Notes: generated by a model from the sequence alone, not told the origin. 9,333 bases of DNA from Acidimicrobiaceae bacterium (GCA_013044415.1 JABEUO010000136.1:1-9333); one strand, 5' to 3'; counted from the first letter of the stretch, positions 1 through 6,465 are shown. A program made the numbers and translations.

Positions 1-107
1 ATGGCCCGCAACTTACCATGCCCCTTGGTAAAGAGAAGGACGATCCTGTCGGCCTCGCCGAGCCTGTAGCTCCTAATTACAAGGGCCTCGTCCCTTATAA
101 GCGCCAC
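1..107 (-). CDS. recO: DNA repair protein RecO, N-terminal part (runs off left edge)
   Basis: RecO helps load RecA onto SSB-coated single-stranded DNA in the RecFOR gap-repair pathway. Only the first 35 codons are in the window. The peptide starts M-A-L-I-R-D-E-A-L-V-I-R-S-Y and continues L-G-E-A-D-R-I-V-L-L-F-T-K-G-H-G-K-L-R-A. This is the standard RecO OB-fold opening, pattern (E/D)xxVLRxxxLGEaDRIvxLfTrxhGkvrA. The GTG start (107-105) overlaps the TAG of the preceding small gene by one base and has an AGAAGG ribosome site about 8 nt upstream, which supports it. It is the last visible gene of the minus-strand operon. recO commonly lies beside era and uppS in actinobacteria, so the context agrees. 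The rest of the gene is outside the window, so completeness cannot be judged. Confidence 0.88.
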   Translation of the reverse strand, partial: MALIRDEALVIRSYRLGEADRIVLLFTKGHGKLRA

Positions 108-271
108 TACTTACCCCTTCTGGCTAGCTTTCTGCGACCGCCGATTGCTATCAAAAATGGAAAAACCACCAGCGGAATCAGCAATGACAAGAACTGCTTC
201 GCTCCAGCCGCTACCAGTATTATCATCAAGATCACTAGCAGGATAAGCCCCAAAATCAATACACTACGCAA
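107..271 (-). CDS. small two-helix membrane protein, 54 aa, function unknown
   Basis: I do not recognise a family. The frame opens with TTG (271-269) immediately after the uppS TGA and closes with a TAG that overlaps the recO GTG by one base, so it exactly fills the space between two operon genes. The peptide is strongly hydrophobic: a first segment at about residues 3-22 (VLILGLILLVILMIILVAA) and a second at about 28-43 (LSLLIPLVVFPFLIAI). A basic tail R-R-K-L-A-R-R-G-K follows, which suggests that the C-terminus stays in the cytoplasm. A purine-rich GGGTGGGGG stretch lies just upstream of the TTG. Exact packing between two real genes and the membrane-protein composition argue that it is translated, but TTG starts are hard to prove. 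A shorter version could begin at internal GTG or ATG codons. Functional links to UppS at the membrane are only inference. Confidence 0.6.
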   Translation of the reverse strand: MRSVLILGLILLVILMIILVAAGAKQFLSLLIPLVVFPFLIAIGGRRKLARRGK

Positions 272-1012
272 TCAGGAACCCCCACCCAGACCGCCGTAAC
301 GGCGATTTCGCCGCTGATATTCCCTCACCGCCTCAAATAGGTGCTCCTTCCGGAAATCCGGCCAGAGCACATCCTGAAAAATGAGCTCGGAATAGGCGAT
401 CTCCCAAAGCAGAAAGTTTGAAATCCTGAACTCTCCAGACGTTCGAATTACCAGGTCTGGGTCTGGGGCATCTGGGTAATAAAGTGCCTTGGCTATCGTC
501 TTTTCATCCACAGACCTAGCGGAGGTTCCATCTTGGATGATCTTTTTAACCGCATCTACGATCTCCGCCCTGCCACCGTAGTTGAAAGCGATGGTCAAAG
601 TCAGGGTTCGATTAGCACGGGTCAATTCGGTTGCACTATCGATCTCCTTCGCTACGCTTCGGGGAACCCTCCAGTCCCTCCGACCTGAAAATCGAATTCT
701 CACCCCTCTTCCATTGAGGTAATCCCTCCGATTGCGAAGTAGGTTTTTGTTGAACCCCATTAGGTATCTGACCTCCTCAGGAGGTCTGCGCCAATTTTCA
801 GTAGAAAAGGCATATACGGTCAGCCACTTTATCCCGAGGTCCAAAGCACCATCGACTGCGTCCAAAAGCGCAACTTCTCCGGCTCCGTGTCCCTCGGTCC
901 TCGGCAGTCCCCTCATCTTTGCCCATCGGCCATTCCCATCCATAACACAACCGACATGGACGGGAATGTTCTTTAGGTCAATATCGGGGATCGAAGACTC
1001 CCGTGAAACCAC
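272..1012 (-). CDS. uppS: undecaprenyl/polyprenyl diphosphate synthase (cis-prenyltransferase)
   Basis: This enzyme condenses isopentenyl diphosphate onto farnesyl or a longer allylic diphosphate in cis configuration, giving the lipid carrier for peptidoglycan and other wall polymers. It acts at the inner face of the membrane. The 246 residues carry all family signatures: MDGNGRWA with the catalytic Asp25, GHxAG at 41-45, the YAFSTENWRRP block at 67-77, FSGRRD at 108-113, FNYGGR at 143-148, and RTSGEFRISNFLLW at 190-203 for diphosphate binding. Length is normal. The GTG start has a strong GGGGGAG ribosome site, though it lies rather close. It begins 10 bp after the nitrobindin-like gene and its stop directly abuts the TTG of the small membrane gene, so all are probably cotranscribed. 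The cis-prenyltransferase family is certain. Product chain length (C50 or C55) cannot be read from sequence alone, since actinobacteria often have two paralogues. Confidence 0.95.
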   Translation of the reverse strand: MVSRESSIPDIDLKNIPVHVGCVMDGNGRWAKMRGLPRTEGHGAGEVALLDAVDGALDLGIKWLTVYAFSTENWRRPPEEVRYLMGFNKNLLRNRRDYLNGRGVRIRFSGRRDWRVPRSVAKEIDSATELTRANRTLTLTIAFNYGGRAEIVDAVKKIIQDGTSARSVDEKTIAKALYYPDAPDPDLVIRTSGEFRISNFLLWEIAYSELIFQDVLWPDFRKEHLFEAVREYQRRNRRYGGLGGGS

Positions 1013-1022
1013 TACTCCCCCT

Positions 1023-1487
1023 TCAAGCTCGCTTCAGTTCAGCCTCAAGGTGTAGCTGAGTTGGATGACCGGGTATGGCCATAGAAAATCTATAACGGAG
1101 CAGATCGGGATGGACCTCTATTAACCTCTCGGTCGACTCGACCACTTTTGCGCTAGGGCTCGAATTGACCGCGGTACTCTTTAAATCCAAAACATAGTGG
1201 TCCTCGCTCTCCAGAATGGTTCCCGAGTAGACCTCGACTATCCCAAAGGCATGCGCGACCACCATCTCAACTACTCCTTCGGTTAGCAGTCTGATAAAAC
1301 CGGACTCCGAATGGAGGGGCGTTTCAGATTCAATCGACTTAGTGCTCTGAGCAAAGCCTATCCATGGCTTGCCGACGTGGTTAAAGCTGGTCGTCTCGCT
1401 GTATCTGAAGCTCTGAATCGTAGGGTAGGAACCTCTTCCCTCACCTTTCCATACCCCCCCAAGCAAATCTTGGATGCGAACTCTCAT
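1023..1487 (-). CDS. nitrobindin-like (FABP/THAP4-type) heme-binding beta-barrel protein
   Basis: Nitrobindins are cytosolic ten-strand beta-barrels that bind ferric heme and react with nitric oxide or peroxynitrite. The protein has 154 residues, close to the family norm. It shows the N-terminal signature G-x-W-x-G-E-G-x-G-x-Y-P-T (11-23), then F-x-Y-x-E and F-x-H-V-G-K-P (35-41). Next come P-L-H-S-E-S-G-F (57-64), a V-x-x-A-H-x-x-G-I-x-E block (76-85), and the C-terminal H-L-E-A-E-L-K-R in which His146 matches the usual proximal heme ligand. The ATG has a GGTGGA site upstream, and an in-frame TGA further upstream with no good start between limits any N-terminal extension. It sits between era and uppS, with an 82-bp gap on the era side and 10 bp before uppS. 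The family call is strong; heme binding is inferred from the retained His. Confidence 0.85.
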   Translation of the reverse strand: MRVRIQDLLGGVWKGEGRGSYPTIQSFRYSETTSFNHVGKPWIGFAQSTKSIESETPLHSESGFIRLLTEGVVEMVVAHAFGIVEVYSGTILESEDHYVLDLKSTAVNSSPSAKVVESTERLIEVHPDLLRYRFSMAIPGHPTQLHLEAELKRA

Positions 1488-1516
1488 AAATATTCCACCA
1501 TCTATTGTGCTCGGGA

Positions 1517-1545
1517 CTGTTAGGTCGCTCGACCAGACCAGTCAA
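1517..1545 (-). promoter_or_regulatory. candidate internal promoter ahead of the nitrobindin-like gene
   Basis: On the minus strand TTGACT (1545-1540) matches the -35 consensus at five of six positions. It is followed after exactly 17 bases by TAACAG (1522-1517), a weak -10 with three matches. Transcription would begin near 1510, about 23 bases before the ATG at 1487. The site lies in the only sizeable gap of the operon. This is a consensus match only; the -10 is poor, so read-through from era may be the main source of transcript. Confidence 0.35.
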
Positions 1546-1569
1546 CTGAATCCGCCTTAGCCGCCGATC

Positions 1570-2412
1570 TCAATGCATTAGACCCAAACGACTTAGCGAC
1601 TTCGAAGAACCCTGCCAATTTTTGTCCACTTTGACAAATAGTTCAAGCCTGGTGCCCTTGGGTAACTGGCGGCGAACCGCAATCCCCACCGCCTTGAGTA
1701 TCTCTCCGCCTTTGCCGATAACAATAGGCTTCTGAGACTCTCGCTCCACGAGTATTTCCACTCGAACTAGTGGAGGATCCCATTCGGACACAACCGTCGC
1801 AATCGAGTGGGGGAGCTCCTCCTTTGCCATCTTCAACAGCTCCTCGCGCACCAAGTCGGCCACCCAAATCTGCTTTGGAGTATCCGAAACCATCGACCTC
1901 GGAAATAGTTTTGGCCCATCGGGCATTTTGGCAGCAACGGCGTCTAGAAGTTCACTGACTCCTTTGCCGGTCCTTGACGAAATAGCAAAGTAGTCTTCAA
2001 AGCCAAAGGTCCCAAGTACGGAGAGTTGGTCCAATATCGACTTCGGCTTGACGGCGTCACACTTGTTCAAAACGACAAAAGCCGAGGAAGGGGCCCTGGA
2101 TAGAATCATCTGATCTCCCCTTCCTATCCCCGACTTAGCGTCGATTAGAACTAGTACGAGATCGACTTCGCCGATGACCTCCGTTGCGGTCTCGTTCATC
2201 TTTTCGCCTAAGAGGGTCTTTGGTTTGTGGAGTCCGGGAGTGTCAACAATCACTATCTCGGCGCCCCCATGGTCTACGATACCCCTAATGCGAGAACGAG
2301 TAGTGTTGGGGTGAGGAGAGACAATGGATACCTTGTGGCCGACCATTGCATTTAGCAGGGTCGATTTACCCACATTTGGCCTACCCACGAGGCTGACGAA
2401 ACCAGATCTCAC
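1570..2412 (-). CDS. era: GTPase Era
   Basis: Era is an essential GTPase that binds the 3' end of 16S rRNA and checks late 30S subunit assembly. The 280 residues show a complete G domain: G1 GRPNVGKS (10-17), G2 Thr in NTTR (36-39), G3 DTPG (57-60), G4 NKCD (116-119) and G5 ISSRTGKG (144-151). A C-terminal KH RNA-binding domain follows with its GxxG loop IGKGGE (232-237). Length is slightly below the usual 295-300 because the N-terminal lead is short; the GTG start places SGFVSLVGRPNVGKS immediately at the N-terminus, which is common. It begins 2 bp after the corC-like stop, so the two are translationally close. Neighbouring ybeY and phoH fit a ribosome-maturation cluster that is widely conserved. 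Confidence 0.96.
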   Translation of the reverse strand: MRSGFVSLVGRPNVGKSTLLNAMVGHKVSIVSPHPNTTRSRIRGIVDHGGAEIVIVDTPGLHKPKTLLGEKMNETATEVIGEVDLVLVLIDAKSGIGRGDQMILSRAPSSAFVVLNKCDAVKPKSILDQLSVLGTFGFEDYFAISSRTGKGVSELLDAVAAKMPDGPKLFPRSMVSDTPKQIWVADLVREELLKMAKEELPHSIATVVSEWDPPLVRVEILVERESQKPIVIGKGGEILKAVGIAVRRQLPKGTRLELFVKVDKNWQGSSKSLSRLGLMH

Positions 2413-2414
2413 CG

Positions 2415-3782
2415 CTAGCTCAACTCATCTGACTTTTCGCTCCAGTCGGAGGGTCTAGGCTCGACCCTGACTGAAACTACTCTCCTGCCGGTCACTTTGT
2501 CCGCCCTGAAAAGAAAGCCATCGGTTTCGGCGATTTCACCCTCTTCCGGAAGATGCCCCAAGAGGCCAAGGACAAAGCCAGACACGGTATCCCAGTCACC
2601 TTCGGGTAGGTCAGCGTCAAGGAGCTCAGACAATTCATCTATTGAATATGAGCCCGAAACCAGATAGCCACCTTGCTCCAGCACCTGGACTTCGGGGACC
2701 TCTTGATCGTATTCATCGACTATCTCTCCGACTAACTCTTCTATCAAGTCCTCGAGTGAGACGATGCCTGCGGTACCACCATATTCATCGACAATCACCG
2801 CCTGGTGAAACTTTCCCGCCTGCATCTCTCGTAAAAGCTCGGCTACCGGCTTGGTTTCAGGAAAGTAGTGTGTCGGTCTTAGCAGTTTTCGTAGCGCCTT
2901 GTCGGTCTCCTTGTTGACGACAACTTTTAGGAGATCTTTTGCGAATACGACGCCACAAATGTTATCTATGTTGTCTTCATAAACCGGAATCCTGGAATAC
3001 CCCCTATCTAGCACGCATTTGATAGCGCTCGAGATGGGCTCCGAAACAGCGATGGCAACTATGTCGGGACGTGGAACCATAACTTCGCGGGCCACCGTGT
3101 CTCCAAAGCTGATAATCGAATGGATTAGCTCTCGCTCCTCGCCTTCGATGACCTCACCCTCCAAGGCGGCGTCCGCCATCGCAAGGAGCTCCTCCTCAGA
3201 GACAGCACTTCCATATTGATTCTTGGAGGCGGGTGACAGTGACTTTGCCAGACCGAGCACTAAATTCGATATCGCCCTTATTGGCCAGATCTTCAAGATT
3301 GCAACGACGATAGGAGCGCTAAAAAGGGCCGCCTCCTCGGGGCGGCGAACAGCCCAGTTTTTAGGGAGGGCCTCGCCGAATACGAAGATAATGAGCACCT
3401 CGACGGCGGTGGCAATAGCGACGCCAAGTCCACCAAATATGTGCTCCGATACGATCCCAACGAGAGTCGCCGCTACTAGCTGGCTCACCAATGTGAGTAG
3501 AAGTATCGGATTCAGAAAGCCCGTTGGAGCTTCAAGAAGAGCGACTAAGCGCTGTGCCCCCCTCCTCTGCTGCTCAACCATTGCAGAAGCCTTTATCCGA
3601 GACATTCTGGTCAGTCCAGTTTCGGCAAACGATAGAAAGGCGGAAAATACCACAAGCGCAATCGCCACGATTAATAGCGTTACTTCCCTCGAACTGAAGT
3701 GCGAAGCGAACTTCGTAGTAACGCCCGAAGCGTTGGCCAGTAGGTAAAACTTGATCAACCCCGCCAGATCAAAAGGTGTCAC
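2415..3782 (-). CDS. CNNM/CorC (HlyC) family membrane protein with CBS pair
   Basis: Proteins of this family sit in the cytoplasmic membrane and are linked to magnesium or cobalt efflux; the older name is hemolysin C-like. The 455 residues read in order as: a short N-terminal lead; a DUF21/CNNM transmembrane domain (about 33-185) with hydrophobic runs near 35-52, 91-110 and 122-137 and the conserved FSAFLSFAETGLTRM and FGEALPK motifs; a CBS pair (about 235-290 and 303-355) with VMVPRPDIVAI and DEYGGTAGIVSLEDLIEELVGEI; and a CorC_HlyC accessory domain (about 368-445). The architecture is complete. The GTG start overlaps the ybeY TGA by four bases (GTGA), so translation is likely coupled. Actinobacteria place this paralogue between ybeY and era, as here. 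Ion specificity is not decided by the sequence. Confidence 0.92.
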   Translation of the reverse strand: MTPFDLAGLIKFYLLANASGVTTKFASHFSSREVTLLIVAIALVVFSAFLSFAETGLTRMSRIKASAMVEQQRRGAQRLVALLEAPTGFLNPILLLTLVSQLVAATLVGIVSEHIFGGLGVAIATAVEVLIIFVFGEALPKNWAVRRPEEAALFSAPIVVAILKIWPIRAISNLVLGLAKSLSPASKNQYGSAVSEEELLAMADAALEGEVIEGEERELIHSIISFGDTVAREVMVPRPDIVAIAVSEPISSAIKCVLDRGYSRIPVYEDNIDNICGVVFAKDLLKVVVNKETDKALRKLLRPTHYFPETKPVAELLREMQAGKFHQAVIVDEYGGTAGIVSLEDLIEELVGEIVDEYDQEVPEVQVLEQGGYLVSGSYSIDELSELLDADLPEGDWDTVSGFVLGLLGHLPEEGEIAETDGFLFRADKVTGRRVVSVRVEPRPSDWSEKSDELS

Positions 3783-4321
3783 CTCTGTCTTCGCTCCTTG
3801 AGGGGGCGATAAATTGAGGTGAGGATCTCGTCCTCTTTTGCCTCCATTACCTCGGCCTCTTCATCTTGTTCATGATCCATGCCTCGTAAATGCAAGATCC
3901 CATGTACCAAAAGTAGGGCCACCTCATCATCAAAACTGCCGTCGTGTCCCCGGTCCCCTTGGTGTTCCTCGCATTGAGCCAAAGCGACCTTAGGACAGAT
4001 CACTACATCGCCTAGGAGGTAGGGCAGATCGGACTTTCTAGGTCCTCCAGCAGCGGGGCCCGTTCCTCCACCATCGGGTGAACGTCCAGCCGATGGTGAA
4101 TCTAGATCGATCGGAAAAGAGAGCACGTCGGTCGGTCCGGTCTTGTTCATGAAGCGTTCATTGAGGCCAGCAATCGCCGCCTCATCGACAAACAGTACTG
4201 ATAGTTCGCCCGCCCCAGTTACACCCAGCGATCCAAGTACGCCCTTGGCCAGATCAACCCAGAACTCTTCATCCAGTTTGATTTCGTCCTGTTCGTTAGC
4301 GACGAACACGTCTGGTATCAC
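3779..4321 (-). CDS. ybeY: endoribonuclease YbeY (rRNA maturation factor)
   Basis: YbeY is a zinc-dependent endoribonuclease needed for 16S rRNA 3'-end processing and 70S quality control. The signature H-G-x-L-H-L-x-G-x-D-H-E is intact at 140-151 with His140, His144 and His150 as metal ligands. Upstream are T-D-V-L-S-F-P (64-70) and L-G-D-V-V-I-C (103-109), both family hallmarks. At 180 residues it is longer than many homologues. The extra length is partly a Gly/Pro/Ser-rich insert at about 74-98 (SAGRSPDGGGTGPAAGGP), between the DVLSFP strand and LGDV, where family members vary. The GTG start overlaps the phoH stop by four bases, and its own stop overlaps the next GTG by four, giving a tightly coupled phoH-ybeY-corC string. 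Identification is secure. Confidence 0.95.
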   Translation of the reverse strand: MIPDVFVANEQDEIKLDEEFWVDLAKGVLGSLGVTGAGELSVLFVDEAAIAGLNERFMNKTGPTDVLSFPIDLDSPSAGRSPDGGGTGPAAGGPRKSDLPYLLGDVVICPKVALAQCEEHQGDRGHDGSFDDEVALLLVHGILHLRGMDHEQDEEAEVMEAKEDEILTSIYRPLKERRQR

Positions 4322-5313
4322 CTAGTACGCCTCTCTTGATCCCGAGTCAACTTCTCTACTTCGCTGCGCTCGTAAGCTGCTACGATCTTGGAGACTATCG
4401 GGTGACGTACCACGTCACGATTGGTGAGACTTGCAAATTCAATTCCGTCAATTTTCCCAAGTAATCCTTCGAGGCCCACAAGGCCAGACCTCCTGCCTGC
4501 CAAGTCGATCTGTGTTATGTCCCCAGTTACGACCGCTTTAGCCCCGAACCCAATGCGAGTCAGAAACATTTTCATCTGCTCGGGCGTGGTGTTTTGCGCT
4601 TCATCGAGGATGATAAAGCTCTGATTCAGTGTCCTACCTCGCATAAAGGCAAGCGGTGCAACTTCTATTGTCGACCGCTCAATCAGCCTCTGGGCGACTT
4701 CTGGATCAAGCATGTCATAGAGGGCATCGTAAAGCGGTCTCAAATAGGGATCCACTTTTGCCATGAGATCTCCGGGCAAAAACCCAAGCCTTTCGCCGGC
4801 TTCAACGGCTGGTCTGGTGAGGATTATTCGGTTGACAACCTTTGACTGCAGGGCTTGGATGGCGAGCGCAACCGCAAGATAGCTCTTACCGGTGCCAGCG
4901 GGTCCAATGCCGAAAGTTATAGTATTTTTCGCAATCGCATCGACGTATGCCCTTTGCCCGGCCGTCTTAGGCCTTACAGAACGGCCCTTAGAAGACTTGA
5001 GGAGCTCTAAGGTGACGATCTCAGAGGGTCTCTCGTCCGCCCGGATCATATCGATCGATCGGATCAAGTTTTCACCGTTAATCTTCTCGCCCCTCTCGAG
5101 AAGGAGGATGAGTTCTTCAAAGAGTGACGCGACCCTGTCCACTTCTTCCCCGGAGACCGAAATTTGATTGCCGCGGACGATAATCTGGGTATTGGGAAAC
5201 GACGACTCAATACTCTTCAGCATTTCATCGTGTTGACCAAGCAATCCCAACATCAGGTGGTTCCCTGGGACCTCCAGCTGTACGGTCTCAGCCAAAAGAC
5301 TTTGTCCTCTCAC
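4318..5313 (-). CDS. PhoH-family ATPase (PhoH/PhoL type)
   Basis: PhoH-like proteins are cytoplasmic P-loop ATPases, probably acting on RNA; the partner ybeY gene suggests a role in rRNA processing. The 331 residues have a small N-terminal domain (about 12-75), then the PhoH domain: P-K-T-x-G-Q-R-x-Y-V-D-A-I (115-127), Walker A GPAGTGKS (137-144), T-R-P-A-V-E-A-G-E-x-L-G-F-L-P-G (166-181), Walker B IILDEAQNT (234-242), and V-V-T-G-D-x-x-Q-I-D (261-270). Length is normal. The farthest GTG start (5313) has no ribosome site, so it would need leaderless translation. A TTG at 5295 in the same frame has AGAGGA about nine bases upstream and would shorten the protein by six residues; homology does not settle this. 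It is the first gene of the minus-strand operon, so its promoter should lie in 5314-5476. Confidence 0.94.
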   Translation of the reverse strand: MRGQSLLAETVQLEVPGNHLMLGLLGQHDEMLKSIESSFPNTQIIVRGNQISVSGEEVDRVASLFEELILLLERGEKINGENLIRSIDMIRADERPSEIVTLELLKSSKGRSVRPKTAGQRAYVDAIAKNTITFGIGPAGTGKSYLAVALAIQALQSKVVNRIILTRPAVEAGERLGFLPGDLMAKVDPYLRPLYDALYDMLDPEVAQRLIERSTIEVAPLAFMRGRTLNQSFIILDEAQNTTPEQMKMFLTRIGFGAKAVVTGDITQIDLAGRRSGLVGLEGLLGKIDGIEFASLTNRDVVRHPIVSKIVAAYERSEVEKLTRDQERRTR

Positions 5314-5476
5314 TATCAGTAACGAACCGAAAAACTATCTTTAAAGAATTGCCCATATCGTCTAGCCTCGCATCTTTCCTATGCGTAGCCTTTAACTTGG
5401 TCCACACATCGCCTATCTTAATGAACGATACCCACCACAATTATTATCTCACCAAGCAATTCGAATAGGGTCATAG
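5314..5476. other. divergent intergenic region between phoH operon and the two-barrel gene
   Basis: These 163 bases separate two genes that point away from each other, so promoters for both should be here. I find no convincing -35/-10 pair for phoH. For the plus strand, TATTAT at 5442-5447 matches five of six -10 positions and lies 30 bases before the ATG, but the upstream -35 is poor (TTAATG, 18-bp spacing). An inverted repeat CGCAT (5369-5373) and ATGCG (5381-5385) is flanked by two direct copies of TAGCCT (5363-5368 and 5386-5391). It could be a binding site, but the arms are short. Confidence 0.3.
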
Positions 5477-6055
5477 ATGCACCATTCAGAGGATGACCAG
5501 CCAGGCGAAAAGGACAGAGATCCATTATGGGAGAACCTCCAGATATGGACCACAGATATCGAACTTGAGCGGGCGGCTAAAAGGCACAATTCAAAAAGTT
5601 TTGAGCTGGCCAAGTATGCTTCGCTAACGCTCGCCGAAAAAATACAACTCGCTTCCCTGACGGCCCGTCCTATTACCTTCACCATGTCTTCGGGACGAAT
5701 CCTGTCCCTTCCAGTTTGGTCGATCTCCAATGACGGCGTCATGTGCGGTCCGATCGAGGGTAACCGAATTCCAACCAAGATCCTATCGTTCGGTTGGATA
5801 CGTTCGATCAACATCACCCCAACCCCAAACACTTCCCACGAGGTGAAAATGGAATCTAATGGCACTTTTTTGGCCTGGATAGAATCCAATCTGTCTAGTG
5901 GAACCGACATCGTCGTACGCACTGCCACCTCGATTACTCCCACACCCCTCATCTTCCTCGGCGTTGGAGAAGATCACCTTATTGCAAAGTCTGCGGACCA
6001 GGAACTCCTCTTCCCTAAGGGATCCATCGCTGAAATCGACGTAGTTGTGACTTAG
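5477..6055 (+). CDS. conserved actinobacterial-type hypothetical protein with two Sm-like beta-barrel repeats
   Basis: I do not know a function. The 192-residue protein has an acidic N-terminus and a helical stretch (about 28-60, ERAAKRHNSK to LTLEKIQLAS type sequence) followed by two similar beta-rich segments. The first (about 58-112) reads L-T-A-R-P-I-T-F-T-M-S-S-G-R, then W-S-I-S-N-D-G-V-M-C-G and I-L-S-F-G-W-I-R-S-I. The second (about 134-191) reads L-S-S-G-T-D-I-V-V-R-T-A, L-I-F-L-G-V-G-E-D-H-L-I-A and L-L-F-P-K-G-S-I-A-E-I-D-V-V. Each fits the five-strand pattern of Sm/LSm-like small barrels. From memory, actinobacterial genomes carry uncharacterised proteins with this helix plus two-barrel layout near small HTH genes. 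No signal peptide or membrane segment is seen. The ATG has AGGG six bases upstream. It converges on the HTH gene with 35 bp between stops. Confidence 0.72.
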   Translation: MHHSEDDQPGEKDRDPLWENLQIWTTDIELERAAKRHNSKSFELAKYASLTLAEKIQLASLTARPITFTMSSGRILSLPVWSISNDGVMCGPIEGNRIPTKILSFGWIRSINITPTPNTSHEVKMESNGTFLAWIESNLSSGTDIVVRTATSITPTPLIFLGVGEDHLIAKSADQELLFPKGSIAEIDVVVT

Positions 6056-6060
6056 CTCGA

Positions 6061-6078
6061 CCCACCCTTTGGGGCGGG
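6061..6078. terminator. possible bidirectional terminator hairpin
   Basis: Between two converging stops, CCC-A-CCC (6061-6067) can pair with GGG-GC-GGG (6071-6078 with one extra G) across a TTT loop, giving six GC pairs around a small internal loop. No T-run follows on either strand, so it would be an atypical intrinsic terminator. Position is the best argument for it. Confidence 0.35.
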
Positions 6079-6090
6079 CAGTTACGGATT

Positions 6091-6345
6091 TCATGCTTCT
6101 TTACCGCTTTGCGCCTTTATGTCGTATAGATGCCGCAAGTCCCCGGGCTGAATTCGAGTCGACTCGATAAATGCTTCGACCTCATCTCTTTTGAACCTAA
6201 TGACACGGCCAATCTGGTATGCAGGTAGCTGGCCGTCGTCGACTAGGCGGTATGTAGTCCTGAGAGAAATCCCAAGCAGCTCGGCGGTCTCCTTCGACCC
6301 CAACCACTCGGTGTGCGATTCCTGATCGTGCTTCATATCCGTCAT
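6091..6345 (-). CDS. small HTH DNA-binding protein, excisionase/BldC-like (HTH_17)
   Basis: The 84-residue protein is a single MerR-superfamily winged HTH domain. It reads W-L-G-S-K-E-T-A-E-L-L-G-I-S (14-27) for the first helices, R-T-T-Y-R-L-V-D-D-G-Q-L-P-A-Y-Q-I-G-R-V-I-R-F (29-51) for the recognition helix and wing, and D-E-V-E-A-F-I (54-60), followed by a short tail P-G-D-L-R-H-L-Y (67-74). This full layout, including the tail, is typical of a chromosomal actinobacterial family and not of phage excisionases, and no integrase is nearby. It probably regulates transcription. The gene is divergent from the CpaB/CpaE-like unit and convergent with the two-barrel gene. Its promoter (6366-6394) has a palindrome in the spacer, which suggests autoregulation. 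A second ATG three codons downstream (6336) is an alternative start. The target genes are not known. Confidence 0.88.
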   Translation of the reverse strand: MTDMKHDQESHTEWLGSKETAELLGISLRTTYRLVDDGQLPAYQIGRVIRFKRDEVEAFIESTRIQPGDLRHLYDIKAQSGKEA

Positions 6346-6365
6346 TCTACTTCAAAGACGATGAA

Positions 6366-6394
6366 ATTAAACCAAATATGCTGATAAGCATCAA
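6366..6394 (-). promoter_or_regulatory. promoter of the HTH gene
   Basis: On the minus strand TTGATG (6394-6389) is followed by exactly 17 bases and then TTTAAT (6371-6366), four and five matches to the -35 and -10 consensus. The predicted start is near 6359, giving a leader of about 14 nt that contains GAAG before the ATG at 6345. Spacing and position are both ideal, so this is the best promoter in the window by inspection. Confidence 0.6.
6378..6391. repeat. palindrome inside the HTH promoter spacer (possible operator)
   Basis: ATGCT-GATA-AGCAT is a perfect 5-bp inverted repeat with a 4-base centre. It lies within the 17-bp spacer and runs into the -35 hexamer. MerR-superfamily regulators often bind between -35 and -10, so this may be an operator for the HTH protein itself. 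The arms are short and chance occurrence cannot be excluded. Confidence 0.4.
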
Positions 6395-6435
6395 AGATCA
6401 TCGAATACAAACCAGAATCCAAGTGAACGCTTGAT

Positions 6436-6465
6436 GAAGTCCCCGGGTTACGAACTTGGGGCTTC
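6436..6465. repeat. GC-rich inverted repeat / hairpin
   Basis: GAAG-T-CCCC (6436-6444) pairs with GGGG-CTTC (6458-6465) with one bulged T, eight pairs in all. The 13-base loop contains a further GTT-ACG-AAC mini-stem. No T-run follows on the right; on the left strand the sequence beyond is AT-rich but not a T-tract. It could be an operator, an RNA element or a weak terminator. Confidence 0.45.

Noticed and set aside
18..299. Plus-strand frame at the left edge
   Set aside because: It is antisense to recO, the small membrane gene and the uppS end, all of which have better support.
5449..6094. Two long minus-strand frames opposite the two-barrel gene
   Set aside because: The plus-strand frame has a ribosome site and a coherent beta-barrel sequence; the antisense frames show no recognisable domain.
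6091..6345. Phage excisionase marking a prophage or integrated element
   Set aside because: The protein matches the chromosomal BldC/HTH_17 type, and no integrase, attachment-site pair or phage gene is nearby.
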